NCBI RefSeq assembly: GCF_013409595.1
Contig: NZ_JACCBD010000001.1
Location: forward strand, 3,224,001-3,288,000
Length of the DNA: 64,000 bases
DNA from: Leucobacter aridicollis
Lineage (GTDB): Bacteria; Actinomycetota; Actinomycetes; Actinomycetales; Microbacteriaceae
Reading direction: 5' to 3'
Position numbers and translations under genes: made by a program. Every line of letters begins with the position of its first letter. Position 1 is the first letter of the stretch. This document shows positions 18,321 through 25,751 of the stretch, piece by piece. The notes under the pieces were generated by a model. It saw only the letters and a list, made by a program, of their open reading frames with translations. It had not been told where the DNA came from and ran no database searches.

Positions 18321-18677
18321 ATGACACAGCAGCCCAGTTTCGGCACCTACAGTTCAGCCCGCGTTGCCAGCGGGATCGTCTTCACCTCGGGCAAGGTCGG
18401 ACTCACCGATGACGGTGTACGCCCGGAGGCATTCGCTGACGAAGTCCGCGCCGCGATCGCCGACCTTGAGCGCACGCTCGTCGAGCACGGGGCGAGCCTC
18501 GCCTCACTCGTGCAGGTGCAGTGCATCCTCAGCGACATGGCGAACTTCGACGAATTCAACGCCGTCTATACCGAGTGCATCCCAGCGCCCGTGCCCCCAC
18601 GGTTTACGCACGGCGGCGCACTCGTACAGAATTTCCGCTTCGAGATCGTCGGCATTGCCGAGGTCGAGAGCGCGTAG
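18321..18677 (+). CDS. RidA/YjgF-family protein
   Basis: 118 residues from the ATG at 18321; only a weak G-rich ribosome site precedes it. The pattern matches RidA family trimers (ARVASGIVFTSGKVGL, ALADLERTLVEHGASLASLVQVQCIL, then PPRFTHGGALVQN with the conserved Pro-Arg). Classic RidA hydrolyses reactive enamines/imines to ketoacids; relatives act on carbamates and aminoacrylates from ureide and pyrimidine breakdown. Divergent from hyuA copy 2, it may clear an imine or carbamoyl intermediate of the cluster's pathway. Archetypal RidA activity is not proven by sequence alone. Confidence 0.88.
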   Translation: MTQQPSFGTYSSARVASGIVFTSGKVGLTDDGVRPEAFADEVRAAIADLERTLVEHGASLASLVQVQCILSDMANFDEFNAVYTECIPAPVPPRFTHGGALVQNFRFEIVGIAEVESA

Positions 18678-18831
18678 CGATACGGCAAGAGGCGGCCGCG
18701 TTGGTGAGTGAGGGAACCCTCGAGCGGGCCGACGTCGTTCCTGACCCGGGATCTCGCAGCGGCTCGCGCGCCATGCCTCGAACCTCAACAGTCCGCTCTA
18801 GCTGGCTTTCGCCACTAGTTGCGTCGCCCTA

Positions 18832-20016
18832 CTAGCGAACCACACGGCCGCCCTGCACAACCGCGAGCCGCGCTGCGGGCTCCGAGAGGGCCGCCACGAG
18901 TTCGAGCGGGTTCTCCGAGAGCAGCAGCGCGTCGCCGTAGCTGCCGGGAACGAGCGATCCGGCACGTGCGTCCCCGATGAGCGCGGCGTTGACCTCGGTG
19001 AGCGAGCGAATCGTCTCCACGGGCCCGGCCGCCTCCGCTTGGAGCTTCACACCCCTGAGCTGGTCGTCTTCAAGGTCACCCATGAGGTCGCTGCCGAATC
19101 CGACCTGGACGCCTGCGGCGAGCGCGAGCTGCACCGCTTCCTGCCCCTTTGAGAGCACCTCGGAGTTCTTGGCGAGCGAGATCTCGTTCAGACCGATCTC
19201 GGCTCCGCGGCGATCCATCGCGTCGTACGCGGCGAGCGTCGGAACGAGGAACGCGTCCGCCGCGGCCATCGCCTCCGCAGTTGTCGCGTCGATGAGGTTG
19301 CCATGTTCGATCGACCGCACGCCGTTCTCGATCGAGTGCATTACCGCCTCAGAGGAGTAGGCGTGGGCCGCCACATAGCTGCCCCGGCGGGCGGCCTCCT
19401 CGGTGACTGCGCGCACCTCTTCGGGCGAGTACTGCGGGATGCGGAGCGGGTCGGCGAGCGAGAACACCCCGCCCGACGTCATGATCTTGATCGCGTGGGC
19501 ACCGGTCCGCAGACGGTTACGTACCGCGAGGCGGAGGGCATCGACGCCGTCGACGACCTCGCACATGTGGCCGTGAGAGAAGCAGATGTCGACGTGCTCC
19601 GCGCGGGGATCGCCGTGCCCGCCGGTTTGGCTCAGAGCCGGCCCCGTAAAGAGGTAGCGGGGCGAGTCAAAGAGTGACGCATCGATGGCACGGGCGAGAC
19701 CGATGTCGCCGCCCGCGACGTCTCGCACCGTCGTGAAGCCCCGCCTCAGGGCCTTCTCGAGCCTGCGGGTGCCGTTGATGGCTGCGTAGCTCAGCGGGCC
19801 ACGCTCGTTCTCGAGCCCATCCATACTGGTCGCGTAGGCGTGGAAGTGCGCGTCGATGAGCCCGGGAAGCAGCCAGCCGCCGCTCGCGTCGAGCTGTTCG
19901 GCGCCGTCCACCGGCGCATCGACGACGACGCCGTCGGCGATATGCACGTCGCGCGGAGTGAAGCCTTCGCCATTCCATACCTGCGCGCCAAGAATCGAAA
20001 GCGATTGCGTCTTCAC
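18832..20016 (-). CDS. Zinc-dependent amidohydrolase (COG1228), copy 2
   Basis: 394 residues taking the GTG at 20016, which has GGAGG eight bases upstream; a TTG at 20034 is the alternative. The metal-site segments are the same as in copy 1 at 1251-2447: HFHAY, KIMTSGG, AAHAYS, SIEHGN and GFGSDLMGD, and long blocks such as GFTTVRDVAGGDIGL, LFTGPALSQTGGHGDP and GHMCEVVDGV are identical or nearly so. The two copies stand at opposite ends of the cluster. It converges on the RidA-like gene across 154 bp in which nothing else was recognised. Dipeptidase (Xaa-Pro type) or cyclic-amide hydrolase activity is possible. Confidence 0.9.
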   Translation of the reverse strand: MKTQSLSILGAQVWNGEGFTPRDVHIADGVVVDAPVDGAEQLDASGGWLLPGLIDAHFHAYATSMDGLENERGPLSYAAINGTRRLEKALRRGFTTVRDVAGGDIGLARAIDASLFDSPRYLFTGPALSQTGGHGDPRAEHVDICFSHGHMCEVVDGVDALRLAVRNRLRTGAHAIKIMTSGGVFSLADPLRIPQYSPEEVRAVTEEAARRGSYVAAHAYSSEAVMHSIENGVRSIEHGNLIDATTAEAMAAADAFLVPTLAAYDAMDRRGAEIGLNEISLAKNSEVLSKGQEAVQLALAAGVQVGFGSDLMGDLEDDQLRGVKLQAEAAGPVETIRSLTEVNAALIGDARAGSLVPGSYGDALLLSENPLELVAALSEPAARLAVVQGGRVVR

Positions 20017-20139
20017 CCGAGCTCCCTCCGCCAAGCAACCAACGCTGCGTGGTCTATGAATCTATCCGTTGCGAGCATTCTGCCACCACCGCGCACGGTA
20101 TCGGACCACAGGGCGGCACGCCGCGCCGCCGTGACCCTG

Positions 20140-20203
20140 CAACTTTCTCTACGGTTTGACGTAGTTGGGGTCGCTGAACTACGTCAAACCGTAGAGAAAG
20201 TTG
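20140..20203. repeat. Perfect inverted repeat, 27-bp arms, 10-base loop
   Basis: Arms 20140-20166 and 20177-20203 are exact reverse complements; the loop is GGGGTCGCTG. It lies in the 467-bp divergent gap between the amidohydrolase and the hydroxyproline operon and is immediately followed by a G-rich stretch. It is much longer than an operator, has no U-run, and resembles in plan the element at 60775-60831. Confidence 0.85.
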
Positions 20204-20400
20204 GGTTGGGGGGCGGCGGGGTCAAGCCCGGGGGGGGGTCGTAACCTCAGGCTTGGGGTTGGTGCGGGCAGCCAGCCGCAGCCACAACCAGTCGCCAGCC
20301 AGCCACCACCGCAACCGCAGCCTCAGCCGCCACCGCCACCGCCACCACCACCGCAGCCGCAGCCGCAACGCAGTTCGCTCACACCACCTTCTTGCGTTCC
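20204..20400. repeat. Low-complexity DNA: G-runs, then CAGCC/CCACC repeats
   Basis: G-rich DNA with a run of nine G near 20231, then from about 20265 to 20370 a strand-asymmetric array of CAGCC, CAACC, CCGCAG and CCACC units. A Pro/Gln-rich frame runs through it but reflects base composition only. The rest of the gap (20400-20483) holds the likely promoter of the hydroxyproline operon, including TGTG-N6-CACA at 20420-20433. Confidence 0.7.
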
Positions 20401-20419
20401 CCGCCGAACCTGGGTAACC

Positions 20420-20433
20420 TGTGCAATGTCACA
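20420..20433. promoter_or_regulatory. Small palindrome TGTG-N6-CACA upstream of the hydroxyproline operon
   Basis: A 4-bp inverted repeat around six bases, 50 bases upstream of the first gene of the operon. It is a possible site for the operon's own GntR regulator, but it is short and could be chance. Confidence 0.25.
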
Positions 20434-20483
20434 CACTACGTGCGGCCCAAGAACTCCCACCCACCTCCGAAAGGAACATCTCA

Positions 20484-21389
20484 ATGGCTGAGAAGAAGCC
20501 CTGGCACGGCGTCATCGTTGCGTCTGCCCTCCCGTTCAAGGACGACCTCTCGGTCGACTACGACAAGTTCGCTGAGCACGTGCAGTTCCTCGCAGACAAC
20601 GGCTGCGACGGCATCGCCCCCAACGGCTCGCTCGGCGAGTACCAGAACCTCACGCCCGAGGAGCGCGCGAAGGTCGTCGAGGTCGCCGTGGACGCCGCGC
20701 CCGAGGGCTTCTCGGTGATGGCAGGCGTCGGCGCATACGGTGCGATGGAGTCGCTCCGCTGGGCTGAGCAGGCCGCAAGCGTCGGCGCCGACTGCGTCAT
20801 GCTGCTCCCGCCGAACACCTTCCGCGCCGGCCGCGAGGCCGTCAAGCACCACTACGCGACCGTCGCGCAGGCTGGGCTCCCGATCGTCGGCTACAACAAC
20901 CCGATCGATACGAAGGTCGACCTCGTGCCTGACCTCATCGCCGAGATCCACGAGGCTGGCCACATGGTCGGCGTCAAGGAGTTCACCGGCGACCCCCGCC
21001 GCATCTACGAGATCCAGGAGCTCGCTCCGAGCATCGACATCCTCATCGGCACCGACGACTCGGTGCTCGAGGTGGGCATCGCCGGCGCCGTCGGCTGGGT
21101 TGCCGGCTACCCGAACGCGATTCCGCAGGCCACCGTCGAGCTCTTCAAGCTCTCGACGTCGGGCAACGTCGCCGACCTCGAGCGCGCGAAGGTGATCTAC
21201 CGCGATCTGCACTCGCTGCTGCGCTGGGACACCAAGACTGAGTTCGTCGAGTCGATCAAGCTGTCGATGGACGAGCTCGGGCTCTACGGTGGCCCCTGCC
21301 GCCCGCCGCGCCTCCCGCTCGCCAAGGAGGTCGCCGACAAGATCATCGCCGACACCCGCGCTGCGGCGGCGAAGGGCTACGGCAAGTAG
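20484..21389 (+). CDS. Dihydrodipicolinate synthase family protein, likely Pyr4H2C deaminase
   Basis: 301 residues from the ATG at 20484 (AAAGGA upstream). A class I aldolase barrel of the DapA/N-acetylneuraminate lyase superfamily: GSLGE at residues 48-52, catalytic Tyr137 in IVGYNNP and Schiff-base Lys165 in GVKEFTGD. In hydroxyproline degradation a DapA-like enzyme converts 1-pyrroline-4-hydroxy-2-carboxylate to alpha-ketoglutarate semialdehyde with loss of ammonia, and the gene stands first in an operon with the matching epimerase and dehydrogenase. True DapA is less likely because no lysine genes are nearby. Function by context; family by motif. Confidence 0.85.
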   Translation: MAEKKPWHGVIVASALPFKDDLSVDYDKFAEHVQFLADNGCDGIAPNGSLGEYQNLTPEERAKVVEVAVDAAPEGFSVMAGVGAYGAMESLRWAEQAASVGADCVMLLPPNTFRAGREAVKHHYATVAQAGLPIVGYNNPIDTKVDLVPDLIAEIHEAGHMVGVKEFTGDPRRIYEIQELAPSIDILIGTDDSVLEVGIAGAVGWVAGYPNAIPQATVELFKLSTSGNVADLERAKVIYRDLHSLLRWDTKTEFVESIKLSMDELGLYGGPCRPPRLPLAKEVADKIIADTRAAAAKGYGK

Positions 21390-21530
21390 CAAATCGAAGT
21401 ACCCTCGGGGTGGATCGTGCGGCGACAGCGCGGCACGATCCATTCCCGTCTTCGGGATGACCCCGAACCGGCAGATCCAACGAAGCATCCACGCAGGCTC
21501 GCCGAGCCGCACTCCCCAGAAAGGCCGCCG

Positions 21531-22538
21531 ATGCGCACCTCCCGCGTCTACCACGCAGTCGATTCGCACACCGAGGGCATGCCCACCCGAGTCATCACGG
21601 GAGGGGCACCAGTCTTTCCGGGCAACTCAATGGCTGAACGCCGCACCTGGTTCATGGAGAACAACGACGAGCTCCGACAGCTGCTCATGTTCGAGCCGCG
21701 CGGCCACGCCTCGATGAGCGGCGCGATCCTGCAGCCCCCGACCCGGCCGGACTGCGACTGGGGCGTACTGTACATCGAGGTCTCGGGCTGCCTGCCGATG
21801 TGCGGACACGGCACGATCGGCGTTGCGACGGTACTTGTGGAGACCGGCATGGTCGAGGTCACTGAGCCCGTCACCACGATCCGGCTCGACACCCCCGCTG
21901 GGCTCGTCGTCGCCGAGGTCGCCGTCACGGACGGCCACGCCGACAGCGTCACCATCACGAACGTCCCCTCGTACTCGGAGCGCCTCGACGCGACCGTCGA
22001 GGTCCCTGGCCTCGGAACCGTCACCTACGACCTCGCGTTCGGCGGGAACTTCTACGCGATCGTCGAGCTCGAGAAGCTCGGCATCGAGTTCCGTGAGGAT
22101 CGGTCAAACAAGGACGAGCTCTTGCAGGCCGGCCTCGCGATCATGGACGCGATCAACGATGCCGACGCGCCCGTGCACCCGGAGCGCCCCGACATCCGCG
22201 ATTGCCACCACGTCTACCTGCAGGCCCCCGGCTCGACGGCCGAGCACTCGCGCCACGCGATGGCGATCTACCCGGGCTGGTTCGACCGTTCGCCCTGCGG
22301 CACCGGTACGAGCGCCCGCATGGCGCAGCTGCACGCGCGCGGTGAGCTTCCCCTCAACACTGACTTCCTCAATGACTCGTACATCGGCTCGCGCTTCGTC
22401 GGCCGACTCGTCGAGGAGACGACCGTTGCCGGCCGGCCCGCGGTGATCCCGAAGATCACCGGCCGCGCCTGGGTGACCGGCACGGCGCAATACATGCTTG
22501 ACCCAACCGACCCATTCCAGAAGGGATTCCTGCTGTGA
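21531..22538 (+). CDS. Proline racemase family, likely 4-hydroxyproline 2-epimerase
   Basis: 335 residues from the ATG at 21531 (AAAGG upstream). Both catalytic cysteines are present: Cys91 in MCGHGTIG and Cys256 in SPCGTGTSA. This argues for an epimerase/racemase and against trans-3-hydroxyproline dehydratase, in which one Cys is replaced. It should convert trans-4-hydroxy-L-proline to cis-4-hydroxy-D-proline, the first step of the pathway; proline racemase is the alternative. The 141-bp gap before it carries no other gene. It overlaps the next gene by four bases (GTGA). Confidence 0.88.
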   Translation: MRTSRVYHAVDSHTEGMPTRVITGGAPVFPGNSMAERRTWFMENNDELRQLLMFEPRGHASMSGAILQPPTRPDCDWGVLYIEVSGCLPMCGHGTIGVATVLVETGMVEVTEPVTTIRLDTPAGLVVAEVAVTDGHADSVTITNVPSYSERLDATVEVPGLGTVTYDLAFGGNFYAIVELEKLGIEFREDRSNKDELLQAGLAIMDAINDADAPVHPERPDIRDCHHVYLQAPGSTAEHSRHAMAIYPGWFDRSPCGTGTSARMAQLHARGELPLNTDFLNDSYIGSRFVGRLVEETTVAGRPAVIPKITGRAWVTGTAQYMLDPTDPFQKGFLL

Positions 22539-23515
22539 CAGCGATGCCGAGTATCGATTTCTTCTCCGCCGACGAGGTGCGCGAGCTCCTCACGTTCGAC
22601 ACCGCCATCGGCGCGCTCGAGTCCGCGCTTGCCGCGGGCCTCAGCCCCGAGGACGACGGGCCGCGGCTGTTCGCGGACGCACCGGACGGCGAGTTCCTAC
22701 TGATGCCGGCGCAGAGCGCCAAGTTCAGCGGCGTCAAGGCGCTCACGATCGCGCCGTCGAATCCGGATCGCGGGCTCGAGAAGATCCAGGGCCTGTACCT
22801 GCTCTACTCGTCGGACACGCTCGCGCCCATCGCCGTGATGGAGGGATCGTGCCTCACCGCGATCCGCACCCCGTCCGTGACGCTCACCGCGATTCGTCAT
22901 CTCGCCCGCCTCGCGCCCGAGGGGGCGCGGCTCGGCAGTGACCCGCGGATCCTGCTCTTCGGCGCGGGCACTCAGGCCATCGAGCACATTCGCGCCGCGC
23001 TCGTCGACTTCCCCGACGCAACCTTCGAGGTCGTCGGCCGCAGGCCCGAGCGCGTCGCGGCGATGATTGCCGAACTCGCCGCGGATCCGGCGACCGCGCA
23101 CGTGCGCGTCGCGGCCGCGACCGACGACGACGCCGCCGTCGCAGCCGCCGACATCATCATTCTCACAACGACCGCGACGTCTCCGGTCTTCGACGGCAGT
23201 CTCGTCGCCGACAACGCGATTGTCGCCGCGACCGGCACGCACGGTCTCGACGCCCGCGAAGTCGACGACGCACTCGTGGGTCGGGCGGATGTGGCAGTGG
23301 AGGGCCGCGCGTCGGCGAGGCGCGAGAACGGCAATCTCGCGACCGTGTTCGACGACGCGAAGTGGGAATCGAGCCCACCCGCCAACCTGCAGGATCTCGT
23401 CCGCGGCAACTTCACGCGCACCCTCGGCCGCCCGGCCTTCTATACCGGCGTCGGGATGTCGTGGGAGGATCTTGTGTGCGCGAGCGCCGTCTACACGGCG
23501 CGCCAGCGCCCCTAG
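22535..23515 (+). CDS. Ornithine cyclodeaminase/mu-crystallin family, possible 1-pyrroline-2-carboxylate reductase
   Basis: 326 residues from the GTG at 22535, overlapping the epimerase stop by four bases; AAGGGA is eight bases upstream. The family pattern is complete: substrate-domain SGVKALTIAP and GSCLTAIRTPSVT, and a nucleotide-binding Rossmann turn LLFGAGTQAIEH. In operons with proline-racemase family genes, these proteins often reduce pyrroline-2-carboxylate to proline. Here it may recycle a pyrroline from D-proline or 3-hydroxyproline, or protect against a side product. True ornithine cyclodeaminase cannot be ruled out. Confidence 0.85.
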   Translation: MTAMPSIDFFSADEVRELLTFDTAIGALESALAAGLSPEDDGPRLFADAPDGEFLLMPAQSAKFSGVKALTIAPSNPDRGLEKIQGLYLLYSSDTLAPIAVMEGSCLTAIRTPSVTLTAIRHLARLAPEGARLGSDPRILLFGAGTQAIEHIRAALVDFPDATFEVVGRRPERVAAMIAELAADPATAHVRVAAATDDDAAVAAADIIILTTTATSPVFDGSLVADNAIVAATGTHGLDAREVDDALVGRADVAVEGRASARRENGNLATVFDDAKWESSPPANLQDLVRGNFTRTLGRPAFYTGVGMSWEDLVCASAVYTARQRP

Positions 23516-23533
23516 CCACCACAGGAGCCCTCT

Positions 23534-24244
23534 ATGTCCACTCAGCCTTCGCCCTCCCGTCGCCTCACGCCGCTGAAGCGGCCGCTCAACCTGCGCGAGA
23601 CCGTGCTCGAGCAGCTGCGAACCGCCATCATCACCGGCGAGATCGCGGAGGGGTCGCTCGTCTCTGCACCGACCCTCGGGCAGGCGCTCGGCGTCTCCGC
23701 GACCCCGGTTCGCGAGGCGATGATGGACCTCGCGCGCGAGGGCCTGGTTGAGACCATTAAGAACAAGGGGTTCAGGATCACCGCGATGTCGGACAAGGAA
23801 CTCGACGATCTCGCGGCGATCCGGCTGCTCCTCGAGCCCCCGTCGATGCCGTCTGCCATCGGCCGGATCTCGGAAGAGGGTTTCGAGGAGCTTGAACGGC
23901 TCGCCGACGCCTGCCTCACCGCGGCAGAGACCGAGGACCTGCAGGGCTACCTCGGATTCGATCGCGAGTTTCACCATTTCATCCTCAGCCACATCGACAA
24001 CCCCCAGCTCACCGAACTCGCAACCTCGCTGCGCACGCGCACGCGGCTCTACGGCCTCAAGGAGCTCGCGAGCAAGGGACGCCTCGGCGACAGCGCCCGC
24101 GAGCACCACACGCTTATCGCGTTGCTGCGGGCTGGCGATGGCGCCGGCGCCGAGCAGCTCATGCGCGACCACATCGGTCACGCGCGACGCGTCTGGGCGA
24201 CCGGGTCGGAGGAGCACGACACCCAGGACGGAGTTGGTTCGTGA
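23534..24244 (+). CDS. GntR/FadR-type regulator of the hydroxyproline operon
   Basis: 236 residues from the ATG at 23534 (AGGAG upstream). N-terminal winged helix-turn-helix (LRTAIITGEIAEGSLVSAPTLGQALGVSATPVREAM, written here in part), then an all-helical FCD ligand domain with the usual metal-binding Asp and His residues (FDREFHHFI, later REHHTLIALL and RDHIGHAR). It lies in the middle of the operon and overlaps the following oxidoreductase by four bases, so it is made with the enzymes it probably controls. Confidence 0.92.
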   Translation: MSTQPSPSRRLTPLKRPLNLRETVLEQLRTAIITGEIAEGSLVSAPTLGQALGVSATPVREAMMDLAREGLVETIKNKGFRITAMSDKELDDLAAIRLLLEPPSMPSAIGRISEEGFEELERLADACLTAAETEDLQGYLGFDREFHHFILSHIDNPQLTELATSLRTRTRLYGLKELASKGRLGDSAREHHTLIALLRAGDGAGAEQLMRDHIGHARRVWATGSEEHDTQDGVGS

Positions 24245-25422
24245 GCGAACGCGCTGACGTAATCATCATTGGCGCCGGCATCATCGGCGCCGCCACCGCA
24301 TACTTCGCGACGCTGCAGGGCCTGTCGGTCACGGTCGTCGAACGTGGGCTTCCCGCGAGTGGCACCACTTCCCGATGCGAGGGCAACATCCTCGTCTCCG
24401 ACAAGGAGCTCGGCCCAGAGCTCGAACTCATGCGCTACTCCCTCGACGTCTGGAAGGGCGAACTCGCCGAGTTCGGGCACCTCTGGGAGTTCGAGGCCAA
24501 GGGCGGCATCATCGTTGCTTCACGTGAAACAAGTCTCGCCTCCCTTGACAGGGTCACCACCTCTCAGCGGTCGCACGGCATCGTCGCCGAGCCCCTCGAC
24601 ATTCCCGCACTGCGCGAGCTCGAGCCGAACGTCACCGATCGCGCCCTCGGCGCAGCCTTCTACCCGGAGGACAGCCAGGTTCAACCGATCCTCGCAGCCT
24701 CACACCTGCTGCGCCTCGCGCGCGAGCGCGGCGCGCAGCTCGTGGTGAACGCACCCGTCACCGGCCTCGTGCGTGAAGGTGATCGCGTGACCGGCGTGCG
24801 CACCCCCAAGGGTGAATTCTCCGCGGCGCATATAGTGAACACCGCCGGAACCTGGGCGCCTGAGATCGCCGCCCTCGCCGGCGTGAACGTCCCCGTGAAC
24901 CCACGCCGCGGCTTCGTGCTCGTCACCGAGCCCCTGCCACCGATGGTGCACCACAAGGTTTATGCCGCAGAGTACATAGACAACGTCGGGAGCGACGACG
25001 CCGCACTCCAGTCATCGCCAGTCGTCGAAGGCACCCCCGCCGGGACGATCCTCATTGGCTCGAGCCGCGAGCGGATCGGCTTCGACAGCACCGTCAGCAC
25101 CGACGCGCTCCGCCAGATTGCGGCGAACGCGATCGAGCTGTTCCCGTTCCTTGAACGCACCCGCATTCTTCGCCACTACCACGGCTTCCGCCCGTTCTGC
25201 CCCGACCACTTGCCGGTCATTGGCCACGATCCGCGGGCGCCGGGACTCTGGCATGCAGCCGGCCACGAGGGCGCGGGCATCGGCCTGTCGGTCGGTACCG
25301 GCAAGCTCCTCGGGCAGGCGCTCGCAGGCCGGGAGCCTGATATGCCGCTTACGGAATTTCGACCAGAGCGCTTCGACGAGCCTGGGTTCGCCAGCCACGA
25401 CGCAACGGAGGTACACGCGTGA
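24241..25422 (+). CDS. FAD-dependent D-amino-acid (D-hydroxyproline) dehydrogenase, catalytic subunit
   Basis: 393 residues from the GTG at 24241. A DAO/DadA-type flavoenzyme: the N-terminal VIIIGAGIIGAATAYF dinucleotide fold and a C-terminal HAAGHEGAGIGLSVGTGKLL FAD segment. With the next two overlapping genes it makes the three-part cis-4-hydroxy-D-proline dehydrogenase known from other hydroxyproline clusters, in which this subunit oxidises the substrate to the pyrroline. Sarcosine or D-proline could also be accepted. Overlaps both neighbours by four bases. Confidence 0.87.
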   Translation: MSERADVIIIGAGIIGAATAYFATLQGLSVTVVERGLPASGTTSRCEGNILVSDKELGPELELMRYSLDVWKGELAEFGHLWEFEAKGGIIVASRETSLASLDRVTTSQRSHGIVAEPLDIPALRELEPNVTDRALGAAFYPEDSQVQPILAASHLLRLARERGAQLVVNAPVTGLVREGDRVTGVRTPKGEFSAAHIVNTAGTWAPEIAALAGVNVPVNPRRGFVLVTEPLPPMVHHKVYAAEYIDNVGSDDAALQSSPVVEGTPAGTILIGSSRERIGFDSTVSTDALRQIAANAIELFPFLERTRILRHYHGFRPFCPDHLPVIGHDPRAPGLWHAAGHEGAGIGLSVGTGKLLGQALAGREPDMPLTEFRPERFDEPGFASHDATEVHA

Positions 25423-25751
25423 GCGCACAACCCACCGACCGGCCGCAGGGCGAGGTCCGAGCGACCTTCGAGGGCGAGCCGATCAGCTGCTCCCCGGGCG
25501 CGAGCGTCGCCGCCGCGCTTATCGCAACGGGCAAACGCGGCTGGCGCGAGACGAGAAGCGGCGGGAGCCGCGGGTTGTTTTGCGGCATTGGCGTCTGCTT
25601 CGACTGCCTCGTCGAGATTGACGGAGAGTCGGGACAGCGGTCGTGCATGATCCCGCTCCAGGAGGGCATGGACGTGCGCAAGGCACAGGGTCCCGGCGCC
25701 GCCGACGATACAGCGCGTAGCGATGCGCGCGACGAGGAGGCTGGCGCATGA
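25419..25751 (+). CDS. Small [2Fe-2S] subunit of the D-hydroxyproline dehydrogenase
   Basis: 110 residues from the GTG at 25419. A plant-type ferredoxin domain is reduced to its core: Cys55, Cys60 and Cys63 in the CGIGVCFDC block and Cys76 in QRSCM, the four ligands of one [2Fe-2S] cluster. It carries electrons between the two flavoproteins on either side, with which it overlaps by four bases at each end. This is the same arrangement as HcnA/SoxA-alpha-like small subunits. Confidence 0.9.
   Translation: MSAQPTDRPQGEVRATFEGEPISCSPGASVAAALIATGKRGWRETRSGGSRGLFCGIGVCFDCLVEIDGESGQRSCMIPLQEGMDVRKAQGPGAADDTARSDARDEEAGA

Noticed and set aside
1251..20016. Recently transferred island with mobile-element borders
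   Set aside because: The gene set looks accessory, but no integrase, transposase, tRNA border or attachment repeats were seen, and base composition matches the neighbours by eye.
20201..20491. Open frame rich in Pro and Gln on the plus strand
   Set aside because: It is low-complexity CAGCC/CCACC DNA in an intergenic gap, without ribosome site or family match, and it runs into the start of the DapA-like gene in another frame.
20484..21389. Lysine-pathway dihydrodipicolinate synthase (dapA)
   Set aside because: Fold and Lys/Tyr fit, but the operon contains hydroxyproline genes and no lysine or dapB gene.
22697..24217. 506-residue frame on the minus strand
   Set aside because: It covers parts of two well-supported genes (cyclodeaminase family and GntR) on the opposite strand and has no recognisable domain.
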